NCBI GenBank assembly: GCA_963677085.2
Contig: CAXXFH010000002.1
Coordinates: 1-64,000 of the forward strand
Reading direction: 5' to 3'
Origin: G963677085 sp963677085
GTDB lineage: Bacteria; Planctomycetota; Planctomycetia; Pirellulales; Thermoguttaceae
DNA: 64,000 nt
Shown: in pieces, positions 54,742 through 63,135 of the stretch
Numbering within the stretch: the stretch's first letter is position 1
Layout of the letters: each line of letters starts with the position of its first letter
The notes under the pieces: model-generated
Told to the model about the DNA's origin: nothing
Seen by the model: the letters and a program-made list of their open reading frames with translations, nothing else
The model's database searches: none
Translations under genes and position numbers: made by a program

Positions 54742-56036
54742 GGTAAGCCTCCACGGGTAGGCGAATCGCTGACGGCCGACGACGTGGCCAGCTCGCAAGC
54801 AGGACGGGTTTGCCGAGTCTTTCGTGTCCGCCGGCGATCAGGCCGGGTGGCAGCGATCGCTTTCACGAGGCAGTCGGCAGAATACTGTGGCGTAAGATGG
54901 GCTACTGCGCCGCGCGCAGCGGCTCGCATTGTGTTGAGGTGTTCGGGCGATGTGGTCAGGGCTGCGTCGATTGCCGCCTGCATTTCTTCCGGCGCGTCGG
55001 GCAGAAAACGCCAACCCGTCTTGCCGTCGACGCACAATGTTTCGACGGCTTGGCTATATACACTCCCCAGTACCGGCAGCCCGGCCGCCATGGCTTCGTT
55101 GACGACCATACCCCATTCATCGGATAGAGTGGGAAGTACAAAGATGCCAGCCTCGGCATAGCATTGCGGCAATTGGTCGTATTGTTGATAGCCGAGGAAA
55201 TTCAAGGTGAGGTTGTCGGGCAGCGACATCGCTTCAAGCTGTGAACGAACTGGGCCAGTGCCGGCCAAAGAGAACTCAACGCGTCGTTTGCCGTGGCGAC
55301 TCGCCCAAGAGGCCAATTCTCGGACGAAGGGAACGAGCCCCTTGAGCTCGACGAGACGGCCGACGTAGATAAGTCGATGAGCAACCTCCGGACTGCGCGT
55401 TAGCGGAAGGTGGTCGAACATGAAAGGCAGCGCGGCGTAAGGCACGTGATGCATTCGCCAAGGATCGGTTCCCAAGCGGTTTAAGTAGCGTGCACAACTG
55501 GGGCCGTTGTACAACACGGCGTCGGTCCGTTGCAGAAGCCATTTGCGCAACGCATAGCGCGACCAGCCGCGCCCGCGCTCAGTGTGTTCCGACAGGTTCG
55601 TCCAGAGGATCAACCGGCTACGGCGCGAACGCATTGTGTACAAAGCGCTGGCGAGTGAACGAAAACCAAGCTCCTCGGAAAGGACGACATCGGGGGACAA
55701 CTCTTTGAGAAGTCGGATTGTGTCGCGAGGGACGTGTACCTCGATCGAATCGGTGAAACCGGCCGGATGACGCCAAGTGGGACGAAAGGTCCAGGTTTTC
55801 TGCAGCCGAACGTCAAGCGTTCCCCAGTCGGGCTGCCACTGGCGGTTCGCTTCCATCGCCGTGGAAAGCAACACGGTTAGCTTGCCAACACGTCGGGCAA
55901 GTTCGGTGTAGATGTTCAAGTCGGCAGGCGGAATGAAGTTCGTCAGCAGCACGACGTGTTGGTCGGGCAACGTGGCAGGGCACTGGTGCGTGTCACTGTT
56001 TGCGTCGCTTCGGGGAGTTGATAGCTGGGATTTCAT
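54738..56036 (-). CDS. Glycosyltransferase family 4
   Basis: The 432-residue GT-B protein has DQHVVLLTNFIPPADLNIYT at the start and a donor-binding half with RLIYVGRLVELKGLVPFVRE, FSLAGTGPVRSQLEAM, and AGIFVLPTLSDEWGMVVNEAMAAGLPV (E-x7-E). It should add one sugar to the growing repeat unit. Its ATG shares a base with the upstream ligase stop (TAATG), and its own stop overlaps the deacetylase start. The basic C-terminal tail (RPDRRRTRKTRQTRPAC) may help membrane attachment. Confidence 0.9.
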   Translation of the reverse strand: MKSQLSTPRSDANSDTHQCPATLPDQHVVLLTNFIPPADLNIYTELARRVGKLTVLLSTAMEANRQWQPDWGTLDVRLQKTWTFRPTWRHPAGFTDSIEVHVPRDTIRLLKELSPDVVLSEELGFRSLASALYTMRSRRSRLILWTNLSEHTERGRGWSRYALRKWLLQRTDAVLYNGPSCARYLNRLGTDPWRMHHVPYAALPFMFDHLPLTRSPEVAHRLIYVGRLVELKGLVPFVRELASWASRHGKRRVEFSLAGTGPVRSQLEAMSLPDNLTLNFLGYQQYDQLPQCYAEAGIFVLPTLSDEWGMVVNEAMAAGLPVLGSVYSQAVETLCVDGKTGWRFLPDAPEEMQAAIDAALTTSPEHLNTMRAAARGAVAHLTPQYSADCLVKAIAATRPDRRRTRKTRQTRPACELATSSAVSDSPTRGGLP

Positions 56037-57364
56037 TATGCGAGTTCCTTCTCAGAGGACCATTTGTCGGGGGAATCAAGAGAAGGAGGAATCTGTCGCC
56101 AGTAGAGTGCGATTAGCCAAATGACCGTGTGCGAACGGGGCATCGGTCCGAAGAACACCGATTCGGTGAGCCCCGCCACGAACATGGCCGCTAGGACGAT
56201 GTCGGGAAACAGTTCCGGTTTGCGCAGGAAGCCAAACACCAGGGAGCCAAGCATGGCCAGAAGGATAGCACCGCCAAGAAGTCCGGTACCGACGATGGTG
56301 TTTAGCAACACATTGTGCGCGTGGTGTAGGGCGAAGTCGCCATAGCCATCGGATAAGAAGGTTGTTAATGCTTGTCGCGAGCAACCGTAGCCGTGGCCGG
56401 TCAGCGGGGCTTCCTGGATGCGGCCGATTGTGTATCGCCAGATGTCTGTCCGGCCGGTCAGGTTGTAGATTTCCTCGACCTTGCCCGACCGGGAAATGCC
56501 CGAGAGCATGGCGTTGCCGTTGACCTCGACGATTCCGTTTACCAGGACGAACGCCGCGACACACGCGATCAGCACGCCGACCAAGGCGGCGCCGACGACC
56601 AGTCCGCGGTTGCTGGTGCGCCACAGCACCAGGCTGATAACGGCCAGCATCGCCAGCGTAGCGGTTCGGCTTTGGCAGAACGGCAGAGTAACGAGGCAGA
56701 TGGCGATCGGAATAATGAAGGACTTCCACTGGGCGAATCGTTCAGTCGCCAGAATAAGCATCATGCCAACGGCCCAGGTCGCCTGGATGCCGAGTTGCTG
56801 GGCGTCGTTGCCCACGCGATAGATGATCTCGCCGTCGGGCATTTCGAACTTCGATCGCCCCAACACGGGAATGAAGAAGTACAACAGCCACGAGCCAAAC
56901 ACGAAGACGAGCATCGTTACCATAATGACGTGGACGACGCGCCGGCGACCAAGCTGTATCAGTACGGCCGGTGCGAAGAGGACGGCACACCACAGCGCGA
57001 AAACGGCGGCAGCGCAATAAAACACGTCGACCGAAAACGGTACCGTGCAGACAGCCCAGCCGGCAAACAACCACGTGGTTACGCCAGGGAACCGAAAAAT
57101 ATGGTTTGCATAGCGAGGGAGGAAATACAACCCATATAGCCCACAGGCAGCGCAAATCGCTAGTCGCATGATTAGTTGCCAGTCGACCGAGAAATGTTCG
57201 TGGTCGACGTTAACGCGAAAGTCGAAGTTCGTAATGGAGATGATGGCCGCCAACAGCAGCATGCCGATCCAGACGTTTGCCGGAGTAGCCGTTTCGATCG
57301 GTCGCTCAACGTAGGACAGGCTGGCTCGAGGCTGTAAGCCGCCAAGGCGGTTGACTACGCTCAT
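56036..57364 (-). CDS. O-antigen ligase/polymerase-type membrane protein (Wzy_C)
   Basis: The 442-residue inner-membrane protein has about 11-12 helices. The large outer loop contains SRSGKVEEIYNLTGRTDIWR, followed by PLTGHGYGCSRQAL and HHAHNVLLNTIVGTGLLGGA, the signature of O-antigen ligases and Wzy-like polymerases. In this cluster it probably polymerises or transfers the repeat units delivered by the flippase. ATG 57364 overlaps the flippase stop (TGATG); a longer frame from 57562 would lie inside that gene. It is followed immediately by a GT4. Confidence 0.87.
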   Translation of the reverse strand: MSVVNRLGGLQPRASLSYVERPIETATPANVWIGMLLLAAIISITNFDFRVNVDHEHFSVDWQLIMRLAICAACGLYGLYFLPRYANHIFRFPGVTTWLFAGWAVCTVPFSVDVFYCAAAVFALWCAVLFAPAVLIQLGRRRVVHVIMVTMLVFVFGSWLLYFFIPVLGRSKFEMPDGEIIYRVGNDAQQLGIQATWAVGMMLILATERFAQWKSFIIPIAICLVTLPFCQSRTATLAMLAVISLVLWRTSNRGLVVGAALVGVLIACVAAFVLVNGIVEVNGNAMLSGISRSGKVEEIYNLTGRTDIWRYTIGRIQEAPLTGHGYGCSRQALTTFLSDGYGDFALHHAHNVLLNTIVGTGLLGGAILLAMLGSLVFGFLRKPELFPDIVLAAMFVAGLTESVFFGPMPRSHTVIWLIALYWRQIPPSLDSPDKWSSEKELA

Positions 57365-58734
57365 CACACGACCTCTGCGGATGTGGGACACACCGGGAGG
57401 GCGCCTTCCAGTCTGACATCGAATAGTAAGGAAACGAAAATCCACAAAGTACTCGCGGCATGGCCGATCGAAGCCGCGATAGGGATGCTCAACTCGCGCC
57501 ACCTCGGATACAGTAACCCAACCGAGGCAATCATGATCGCCGCACCGGCGACTCGCGACCATACGCCCACTACGGCCTTGTTGCGCCCGCGCAGGTATCC
57601 CTCGGCCACCAGGGCACAGCCGTTTAGTGCGTAGGCCGGCAAAAGGGCCAACGCGAAGAGATAGGCGCTGCGAAACGCCTCGCCGTAGACCAACACAATC
57701 AACGGTTGCAGCACGAGGGCGAAGGTGACCGCCATCGTAAGTTGCATTGCAAGAATGGCCGTGCTGACTGCCAGCACACCGCGCATTGTGGGCTGGCGGC
57801 CGACGTCACGCACTGCGCCGGCGTTGAAGGTGAACAACGCCAACGCGATAGGAGCGACTGTCAACAGATGGGCAGCAGGTACCGCGGCGGCGTAATAGCC
57901 TTGCACTGTGAAACTGGCCAGCCAAAGAACTAGGAATACGTCGAGACGATCGAACAGATCGGCCGCCAAAACCGCGGCGGCATACGGCAACCCTTCACTA
58001 AGGAGCTTATGCGGTCGCGGAATGCTATGTTGGGCGAAGGTTCCCTGCGGGCTCGTGATAAAACGGTATGCTAGGCCGACGACCGGCGTCAGTACAAACA
58101 GTATGGCCACCGACACGGTGGAACCGACGCCCGTCGTCCAGGTTATCGCGAGGAGGAAGGGAAAGACGGCTGCACCTATCAAGCGGTTGGCATTGAAGCG
58201 GCCAAACGCGGCGCTTCCATGATCGACCGACAGTATCGAAAGCCGGATGTGTTCTATCGGCAGGAACAGGGCACACGTAATGCACAAAGGGGCCAAATAA
58301 CGCTTTTCGGCAGGCAGCGCCACCATTGCCAATAGCGCGACTACGGCCATGGTGAACGTGCCGGTGTAGGTTCCCAACAGGATCGAGGAACGCCGCAGTT
58401 GGGGCAGCGCGTCGGGGTGTTGGGCCGCGCGGCGAGCGATCGAATGGGCAGTGCCCAATAGTCCGATGTAAGTGAGCGTTTGGGTGTAGAAGATCACCGT
58501 GGCGTATTCGCCCCGCGCTTGGGGGCCGAGAATCCGGGCGAGCAGCACGCCCTGTAATGCATTGAACACGAAGATGCCAAACGAGATGCTCACCGTCCAT
58601 AGGATGTCGGCGTGCCGAAAATGTATTAGCCAGCTGCGCCAGGTGGCACGAGGACATACCGTTTGAATATCGATCGCTTCACCGCCGGTCGTGGGCGAAC
58701 AACCCGCGTCAAGTTCGAGTTGATTAGTTGACAT
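57364..58734 (-). CDS. Oligosaccharide flippase (polysaccharide transporter family)
   Basis: The 456-residue protein has about 12-14 membrane helices. The first is ILWTVSISFGIFVFNALQGV followed by LLARILGPQARGEYATVIFY, the usual opening of Wzx-type flippases. Later EGLPYAAAVLAADLFDRLDV and VALYGEAFRSAY-like strands fit the MATE/PST fold. It would move lipid-linked repeat units across the inner membrane. ATG 58734 is preferred over 58800. It comes 115 bp after the sugar transferase gene. Confidence 0.87.
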   Translation of the reverse strand: MSTNQLELDAGCSPTTGGEAIDIQTVCPRATWRSWLIHFRHADILWTVSISFGIFVFNALQGVLLARILGPQARGEYATVIFYTQTLTYIGLLGTAHSIARRAAQHPDALPQLRRSSILLGTYTGTFTMAVVALLAMVALPAEKRYLAPLCITCALFLPIEHIRLSILSVDHGSAAFGRFNANRLIGAAVFPFLLAITWTTGVGSTVSVAILFVLTPVVGLAYRFITSPQGTFAQHSIPRPHKLLSEGLPYAAAVLAADLFDRLDVFLVLWLASFTVQGYYAAAVPAAHLLTVAPIALALFTFNAGAVRDVGRQPTMRGVLAVSTAILAMQLTMAVTFALVLQPLIVLVYGEAFRSAYLFALALLPAYALNGCALVAEGYLRGRNKAVVGVWSRVAGAAIMIASVGLLYPRWRELSIPIAASIGHAASTLWIFVSLLFDVRLEGALPVCPTSAEVV

Positions 58735-58849
58735 GGCAGGGCGCGACTCTCGGGACAGACGGATCAAAAACTCGCCGATTTGCTGGGCCGTGTTTCGCAA
58801 GGTCCCTCGGGGTCTGCGTTGGAAAAGGCAAGTTGTCTTTCGGTCCGTT

Positions 58850-59944
58850 CTAAACGCCTTTACGCAACAAGACCGAAGGTACCGTCAGTAGAAGCAACTT
58901 CAGGTCGCGAAAAAGACCTCGCGAGCGGATGTAGCGAACGTCCATTCGCACCCACTCGTCGAACGATACCGACGAGCGCCCACTAACCTGCCAGATACAG
59001 GTTAGGCCAGGCGTAACATCGAGCCGCCGTCGATGCCAACCTTGGCAGGCGGCCGTTTCGCTACACGGCAACGGGCGCGGGCCGACCAGCGACATCTCGC
59101 CTTTGAGCACGTTCCAGAGTTGCGGAAGCTCGTCGAGGCTCGTCTTTCGCAAAAACCGGCCGACGGGGGTTATTCTCGGGTCGGCTTTGATCTTGAATGC
59201 GGGACCGTCCTGCTCGTTGAGTGCCAGGAGTTCTTGCTTCTTCTTCTCGGCGTCGACGACCATCGAGCGAAATTTGTAGAGCACAAACTGCTTGCCGCCC
59301 AGGCCGTTGCGGCGCTGAGCAAACAGAGCCGGACCGGGAGAAGTGAGCTTGACGAGCACAGCCACGATGAGCAGAACCGGCGACAGCAGGACCATGGCTA
59401 CCGAGGCACCCACGATATCCAGTCCACGCTTCCAAACGGGCATGCGACGTTGGAACAGTGTTTCCATTGGCTCGCCGGAATGCGCGGCATGCTGTGGAAT
59501 GTCGGAAACAGTTGTCTCGGCAGGATCGTTTTTGCGAGCCACATCGGTGAACCACTGCGATGGATAACAGTAAATCCTACAGGCGGGCGTACGGGCACCG
59601 GCGGGGAAGCTCCGGCGAATGTCGTTGGCTACTTTCCACGCGCCGTCTGGTGGTGTGGCGGGCAATAGGGCCGCTACGGTTTGGCCATCGAGCCAGCCTG
59701 CTTCGTCGGTGGAGCGTAAACGGCGCACGAGTAGCGATGCCGTTTGGGCAACCACATCACGATTCTTTCGTTCGCAGCCCGTTAGCAGAGCCAGTAGCGA
59801 AAACTCATCGCCGGTGCGGTCTGTCCGATCGCGTTCTCGTTGTAAGACACGAGCAAAATCTTGCCGGGAGAGCAATCCGTAGTGGGCAATCGGTTTCGAC
59901 AGATCCTTACTTCGAAGAACTCCGCGAACAAGCTTGGCGATCAT
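58850..59944 (-). CDS. Polyprenyl-phosphate sugar-1-phosphate transferase with GGDEF-like N-terminus
   Basis: The 364-residue protein has two parts. Residues 20-115 resemble a GGDEF-type fold without the GGDEF signature (YGLLSRQDFARVLQRERDRT, FSLLALLTG). From about 165 comes a bacterial sugar transferase domain: WKRGLDIVGASVAMVLLSPV (membrane helix), FAQRRNGLGGKQFVLYKFRS, DELPQLWNVLKGEMSLVGPR and TPGLTCIWQVSGRSS. It starts repeat-unit synthesis by loading a sugar phosphate onto undecaprenyl phosphate. AAGGACC precedes ATG 59944. The N-terminal module may give nucleotide-dependent control. Confidence 0.9.
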   Translation of the reverse strand: MIAKLVRGVLRSKDLSKPIAHYGLLSRQDFARVLQRERDRTDRTGDEFSLLALLTGCERKNRDVVAQTASLLVRRLRSTDEAGWLDGQTVAALLPATPPDGAWKVANDIRRSFPAGARTPACRIYCYPSQWFTDVARKNDPAETTVSDIPQHAAHSGEPMETLFQRRMPVWKRGLDIVGASVAMVLLSPVLLIVAVLVKLTSPGPALFAQRRNGLGGKQFVLYKFRSMVVDAEKKKQELLALNEQDGPAFKIKADPRITPVGRFLRKTSLDELPQLWNVLKGEMSLVGPRPLPCSETAACQGWHRRRLDVTPGLTCIWQVSGRSSVSFDEWVRMDVRYIRSRGLFRDLKLLLLTVPSVLLRKGV

Positions 59945-60125
59945 CGTCGGTCCTTATTATTATGATTTGCATACTGAATGAACGGGGGGCGACCATCGGG
60001 AGCCCGGTTTCAAGGCGTTTCAGCTAGACCGATCGTTCAATGAATATGCAAGCATCGAAAAATGCTTTGGGTGCTTGTGCAACGAACAGCGGAGAGTAGT
60101 AAAATGAGTCTTCGGTGGTCGGAGT

Positions 60126-60845
60126 TTACAAGGTTCGATAGAGCCAGCCAGGAACATGAGCCTGGCGTTTGTTGAGCACTGCGCCGAGTAGCCGGGTGTG
60201 GCTGCGCTGGAGTTGCGCCACCATGCGCTGGGCAACCTCGCGTCGTACACGCTCGGATTCCACGACCAGAAGTACACCGTCGAGCAAGCCCGACAAACGG
60301 CAAGTTGTGCTCGACTGGCCGGCAGCCGGTAAGTCGAATACCACGAGGTCGTAGCCTTCGCTCAAGGTTTCCAATGCGTCGGCTAATCCGGTTGAATCGT
60401 ACAAACGCGAACGATTCTCCACGGCATTGCCCGCAGTAAGGATGTCGAGCTGCGGGACGCCCGACGGGCAAATGCAGGCGGGTTGGTTGTCGTCGGTAAG
60501 GACAAACACCTCGCCGTCGTGGTCCAGAAACTCCGCAAATCCGGGAGCCAACTCGGTATCGAAAACACGGTGAACGCCCGGGCGAGCCAGATTGGCATCG
60601 GCCAACAAGACATGGTGTTTACCACTGCCGGCTGCCGTGGCGGCCAATTGGGCGGCGACGGTCGTAACCCCTTCGCCGCTGTAGCAACTGGTGACGCCCA
60701 GCGTTCGCAGTGTGTGTCGCGATTGAGGGCTCGGCCAGTTCAATTCTCGCAATACCGTACGGTAGTGCTCGGCCACTTCGTCCGAGAACGCTCGGGTTGG
60801 CCGAAAGGGGCGCGAGTTGACGCGTGTCGATGTGTCGATAGCCAT
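60126..60845 (-). CDS. CpsD/BY-kinase-like ATPase with altered Walker A
   Basis: The 239-residue protein has the P-loop fold of bacterial tyrosine kinases and ParA/MinD proteins. The Walker A region is SCYSGEGVTTVAAQLA at about 53-68, where the usual lysine of GEGK(S/T) is valine. Walker A' is HHVLLADANLARPG and Walker B is YDLVVFDLPAAG. There is no C-terminal tyrosine cluster. Its partner is the Wzz/GumC protein encoded 13 bp upstream. It probably controls chain length or assembly, perhaps without kinase activity. The start ATG 60845 is chosen since a longer frame overlaps the Wzz gene. Confidence 0.82.
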   Translation of the reverse strand: MAIDTSTRVNSRPFRPTRAFSDEVAEHYRTVLRELNWPSPQSRHTLRTLGVTSCYSGEGVTTVAAQLAATAAGSGKHHVLLADANLARPGVHRVFDTELAPGFAEFLDHDGEVFVLTDDNQPACICPSGVPQLDILTAGNAVENRSRLYDSTGLADALETLSEGYDLVVFDLPAAGQSSTTCRLSGLLDGVLLVVESERVRREVAQRMVAQLQRSHTRLLGAVLNKRQAHVPGWLYRTL

Positions 60846-60858
60846 GGTTTTATCGCAA

Positions 60859-62475
60859 TTAATGCCGTCCGTTGAGGACCAATTCTTTTCTTCGTAGAAC
60901 CGGGATCGAGGTGAGAGTCGGTACATCAAGATGCCGTTCCACATCTTCGGGGGTCTGAAGCGAGTGATCCCGAAATTCCAACAGCAAGGCCAACGCGATA
61001 CTCCCGACCGTCGCGCCAATTAGTCCCAGCATCAAATTAATGAGTACTTTGGGGCGAATCGGTTTGGGATGATAGGTCGGCGGCTGCATCAATGCCACGT
61101 TGGAGAGCCGCTCACGTTGCAGCGCTTCATCAATGCGGGCTTGCTCCAAACTCACGCAGTATTTGCGGTAACTGGTGTCGAGCAGTTCGATTTCGCGCTG
61201 CAATTTGGCAATCTGAAGCTCGTTGTCGTTGATCGTCTGCAATTGCAGCCGGGCTTCAGCCAACTGCTGCCGAAGTACGGCCGCCTTGGCCTGAAGCGAT
61301 TGCATGACGGGCTCCTCGTTGAGCAACTCGGCTTCAGCCTTGTCGTACAACGGGCCGGGAGCGGTGGTTACGTGTTCCTGGGTGCGCTTTTCCCCGGCAA
61401 GTAGACGCTGTGCCTCGGCAACCTGCTGGCGAATCTGCTGCAATTGGGGGTGTGTTTCCTGGTACTTCGCGGCGGCTTCCTCCTCCTGTACGCGAAGCTC
61501 GAAGAGCCGATTGCGGATCAGGTTCGTACCCTCGTCGGCGATGCCTTCGGTGCGTGAGATAACACGCTGTTGCGGTAGAACTGTGAGCTTATTTTGAAGC
61601 AATTCCACTCGTTTCTCGGCGGCCATGCCGGCCGAAGCGGCCTCGTAGACTTCGTCTTCGAGCCGGCTGATTCGGGCAATCAATGCCTCGCGTTGACTGG
61701 TCGGCGAGACGACACCCGTTTGGTTTTTCAGTTGGCGGAGCTCGTCTTCTTTGGCAGCTAGCGTATCGTGTAGTTCACTCGTCTGCTTCGTCAGAAACTC
61801 ATAGGTTTTGCCAGGACGATAAAGACCGGTGCTCTGTTGGAGATAAGCTTCGACCAGTTCGGCGACCACATCTTGAGCGAGTTGCGGGGTGCGGCCCTCG
61901 TAGGCCACGCGGATCACATTCGACTTTCGTACGGGCCAAACACTGAGATGTTGTTCGAAGGCGTCCAACGCTCGGTCTCGCGGGGTTAAGGGAGTTGACC
62001 CATTGATCGATCGAAGCCACGCGCCAGCCTGGACTGCCGTCGATTGAACGTTTTCTGCGACGTTCGCCATTGCGCGAGCCAAGGATGAAGAGTTGACGGA
62101 ATCTGGCCCGGCCGACGCTTGCTGGTTGAGGATGGCCTCGGCCGAAACCGTGGCGACCACGTGCTCGGCCAAAGCGCGGCTGGTCAACATTTCGACGACC
62201 GAGTTCAGCTCGTTTTCGCGGCTGGGCGAGGGTGGCACCGAGATGCCCGGATCCTGGCCTAGCGTGGCGGCCGGATCGAGGGTCAGGTTCTCGCGCCCTA
62301 GGCGGAGCAACAATCGGCATTCCGACTGGTATTCGCGCGGGACAAACAATGTGTAAATCGCGGCCGAACCGAAAATCAGCAGAAACACCGAAATAACAGT
62401 GCGTTTGCGTCGGAAAATCGTGCGGTATAGGTCGCGAAGCGAGGGAGTGGCGTTGGGGCTGGGCGGCATCGGCAA
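60859..62475 (-). CDS. Wzz/GumC-type chain-length determinant protein
   Basis: The 538-residue protein has two membrane helices, RTVISVFLLIFGSAAIYTLF (about 25-44) and VLINLMLGLIGATVGSIALA (about 490), around a long periplasmic coiled-coil region (about 240-470; heptad-rich, LRQQLAEARLQLQTINDNEL). The N-terminal Wzz domain and the C-terminal HLDVPTLTSIPVL are typical of proteins that set exopolysaccharide chain length with a BY-kinase. AAGGTGA precedes ATG 62475. It is the first gene of the minus-strand cluster. Confidence 0.92.
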   Translation of the reverse strand: MPMPPSPNATPSLRDLYRTIFRRKRTVISVFLLIFGSAAIYTLFVPREYQSECRLLLRLGRENLTLDPAATLGQDPGISVPPSPSRENELNSVVEMLTSRALAEHVVATVSAEAILNQQASAGPDSVNSSSLARAMANVAENVQSTAVQAGAWLRSINGSTPLTPRDRALDAFEQHLSVWPVRKSNVIRVAYEGRTPQLAQDVVAELVEAYLQQSTGLYRPGKTYEFLTKQTSELHDTLAAKEDELRQLKNQTGVVSPTSQREALIARISRLEDEVYEAASAGMAAEKRVELLQNKLTVLPQQRVISRTEGIADEGTNLIRNRLFELRVQEEEAAAKYQETHPQLQQIRQQVAEAQRLLAGEKRTQEHVTTAPGPLYDKAEAELLNEEPVMQSLQAKAAVLRQQLAEARLQLQTINDNELQIAKLQREIELLDTSYRKYCVSLEQARIDEALQRERLSNVALMQPPTYHPKPIRPKVLINLMLGLIGATVGSIALALLLEFRDHSLQTPEDVERHLDVPTLTSIPVLRRKELVLNGRH

Positions 62476-63135
62476 TCACCTTTTCGGTGGATATCCGGCA
62501 CAAGGATTTAGACAGCGGTGGAATGTGTGGAAAAAAATCGGCGTTGTTGCCGAGTACAGAGAATCTTTCGTCGATGGCTGAGTTGCCACGGTCGTTGGGG
62601 CCATCTTTGGCTGGTTCCAAAAGGTCCGACGGCATAGGAAACATGTTCGCGAGGCGAGCGGAAGGTCGAATCGACGGATTATACGGAGCGGCCGAAAGTG
62701 TGGCCAAGCGCGCTTGTCAACTACGGAACTGACGTTTTCCGTCGTGCGAGAATTCGATTAAATCGTCGAGACAACAACGCGGCACTTAATCACACTTAAC
62801 CTGTTGGGCATTCGGTGTTTATTGTGTGGCGCCGCGATGTGGCTGGTTGGAAAGGAGTGGAAAACCACAGGGAATTGTGGATCTTTCGCCACTTGCCGGG
62901 ACACCTGGGACACCGAAGAATGTACCAACTTGCGCGGCTCGCATGGGAAGCGGCTGCGAGGCAAATATCTGTGCAGGAATGCCTGCCGGGAGTGAGTGAG
63001 CCAGAGAAATCCGAATTTAAACACCAGTATTTTGGTGATTCTTCGGGGCGTGAAGCCACGGTGGTACGGCAAAGCCGCGGTGGTGAGGTGGAAGGGGCCA
63101 ACGTTGGTTTTGCTGCGATGTCGAGGTCTGCCAAG
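62476..63135. promoter_or_regulatory. Divergent region between exopolysaccharide cluster and PAS gene
   Basis: These 660 bp separate the Wzz gene and the PAS-domain gene. The PAS frame stays open upstream to an ATG at 62920, so the real coding start may lie inside. Promoters for both directions are expected, but none was recognised with confidence. Confidence 0.35.
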
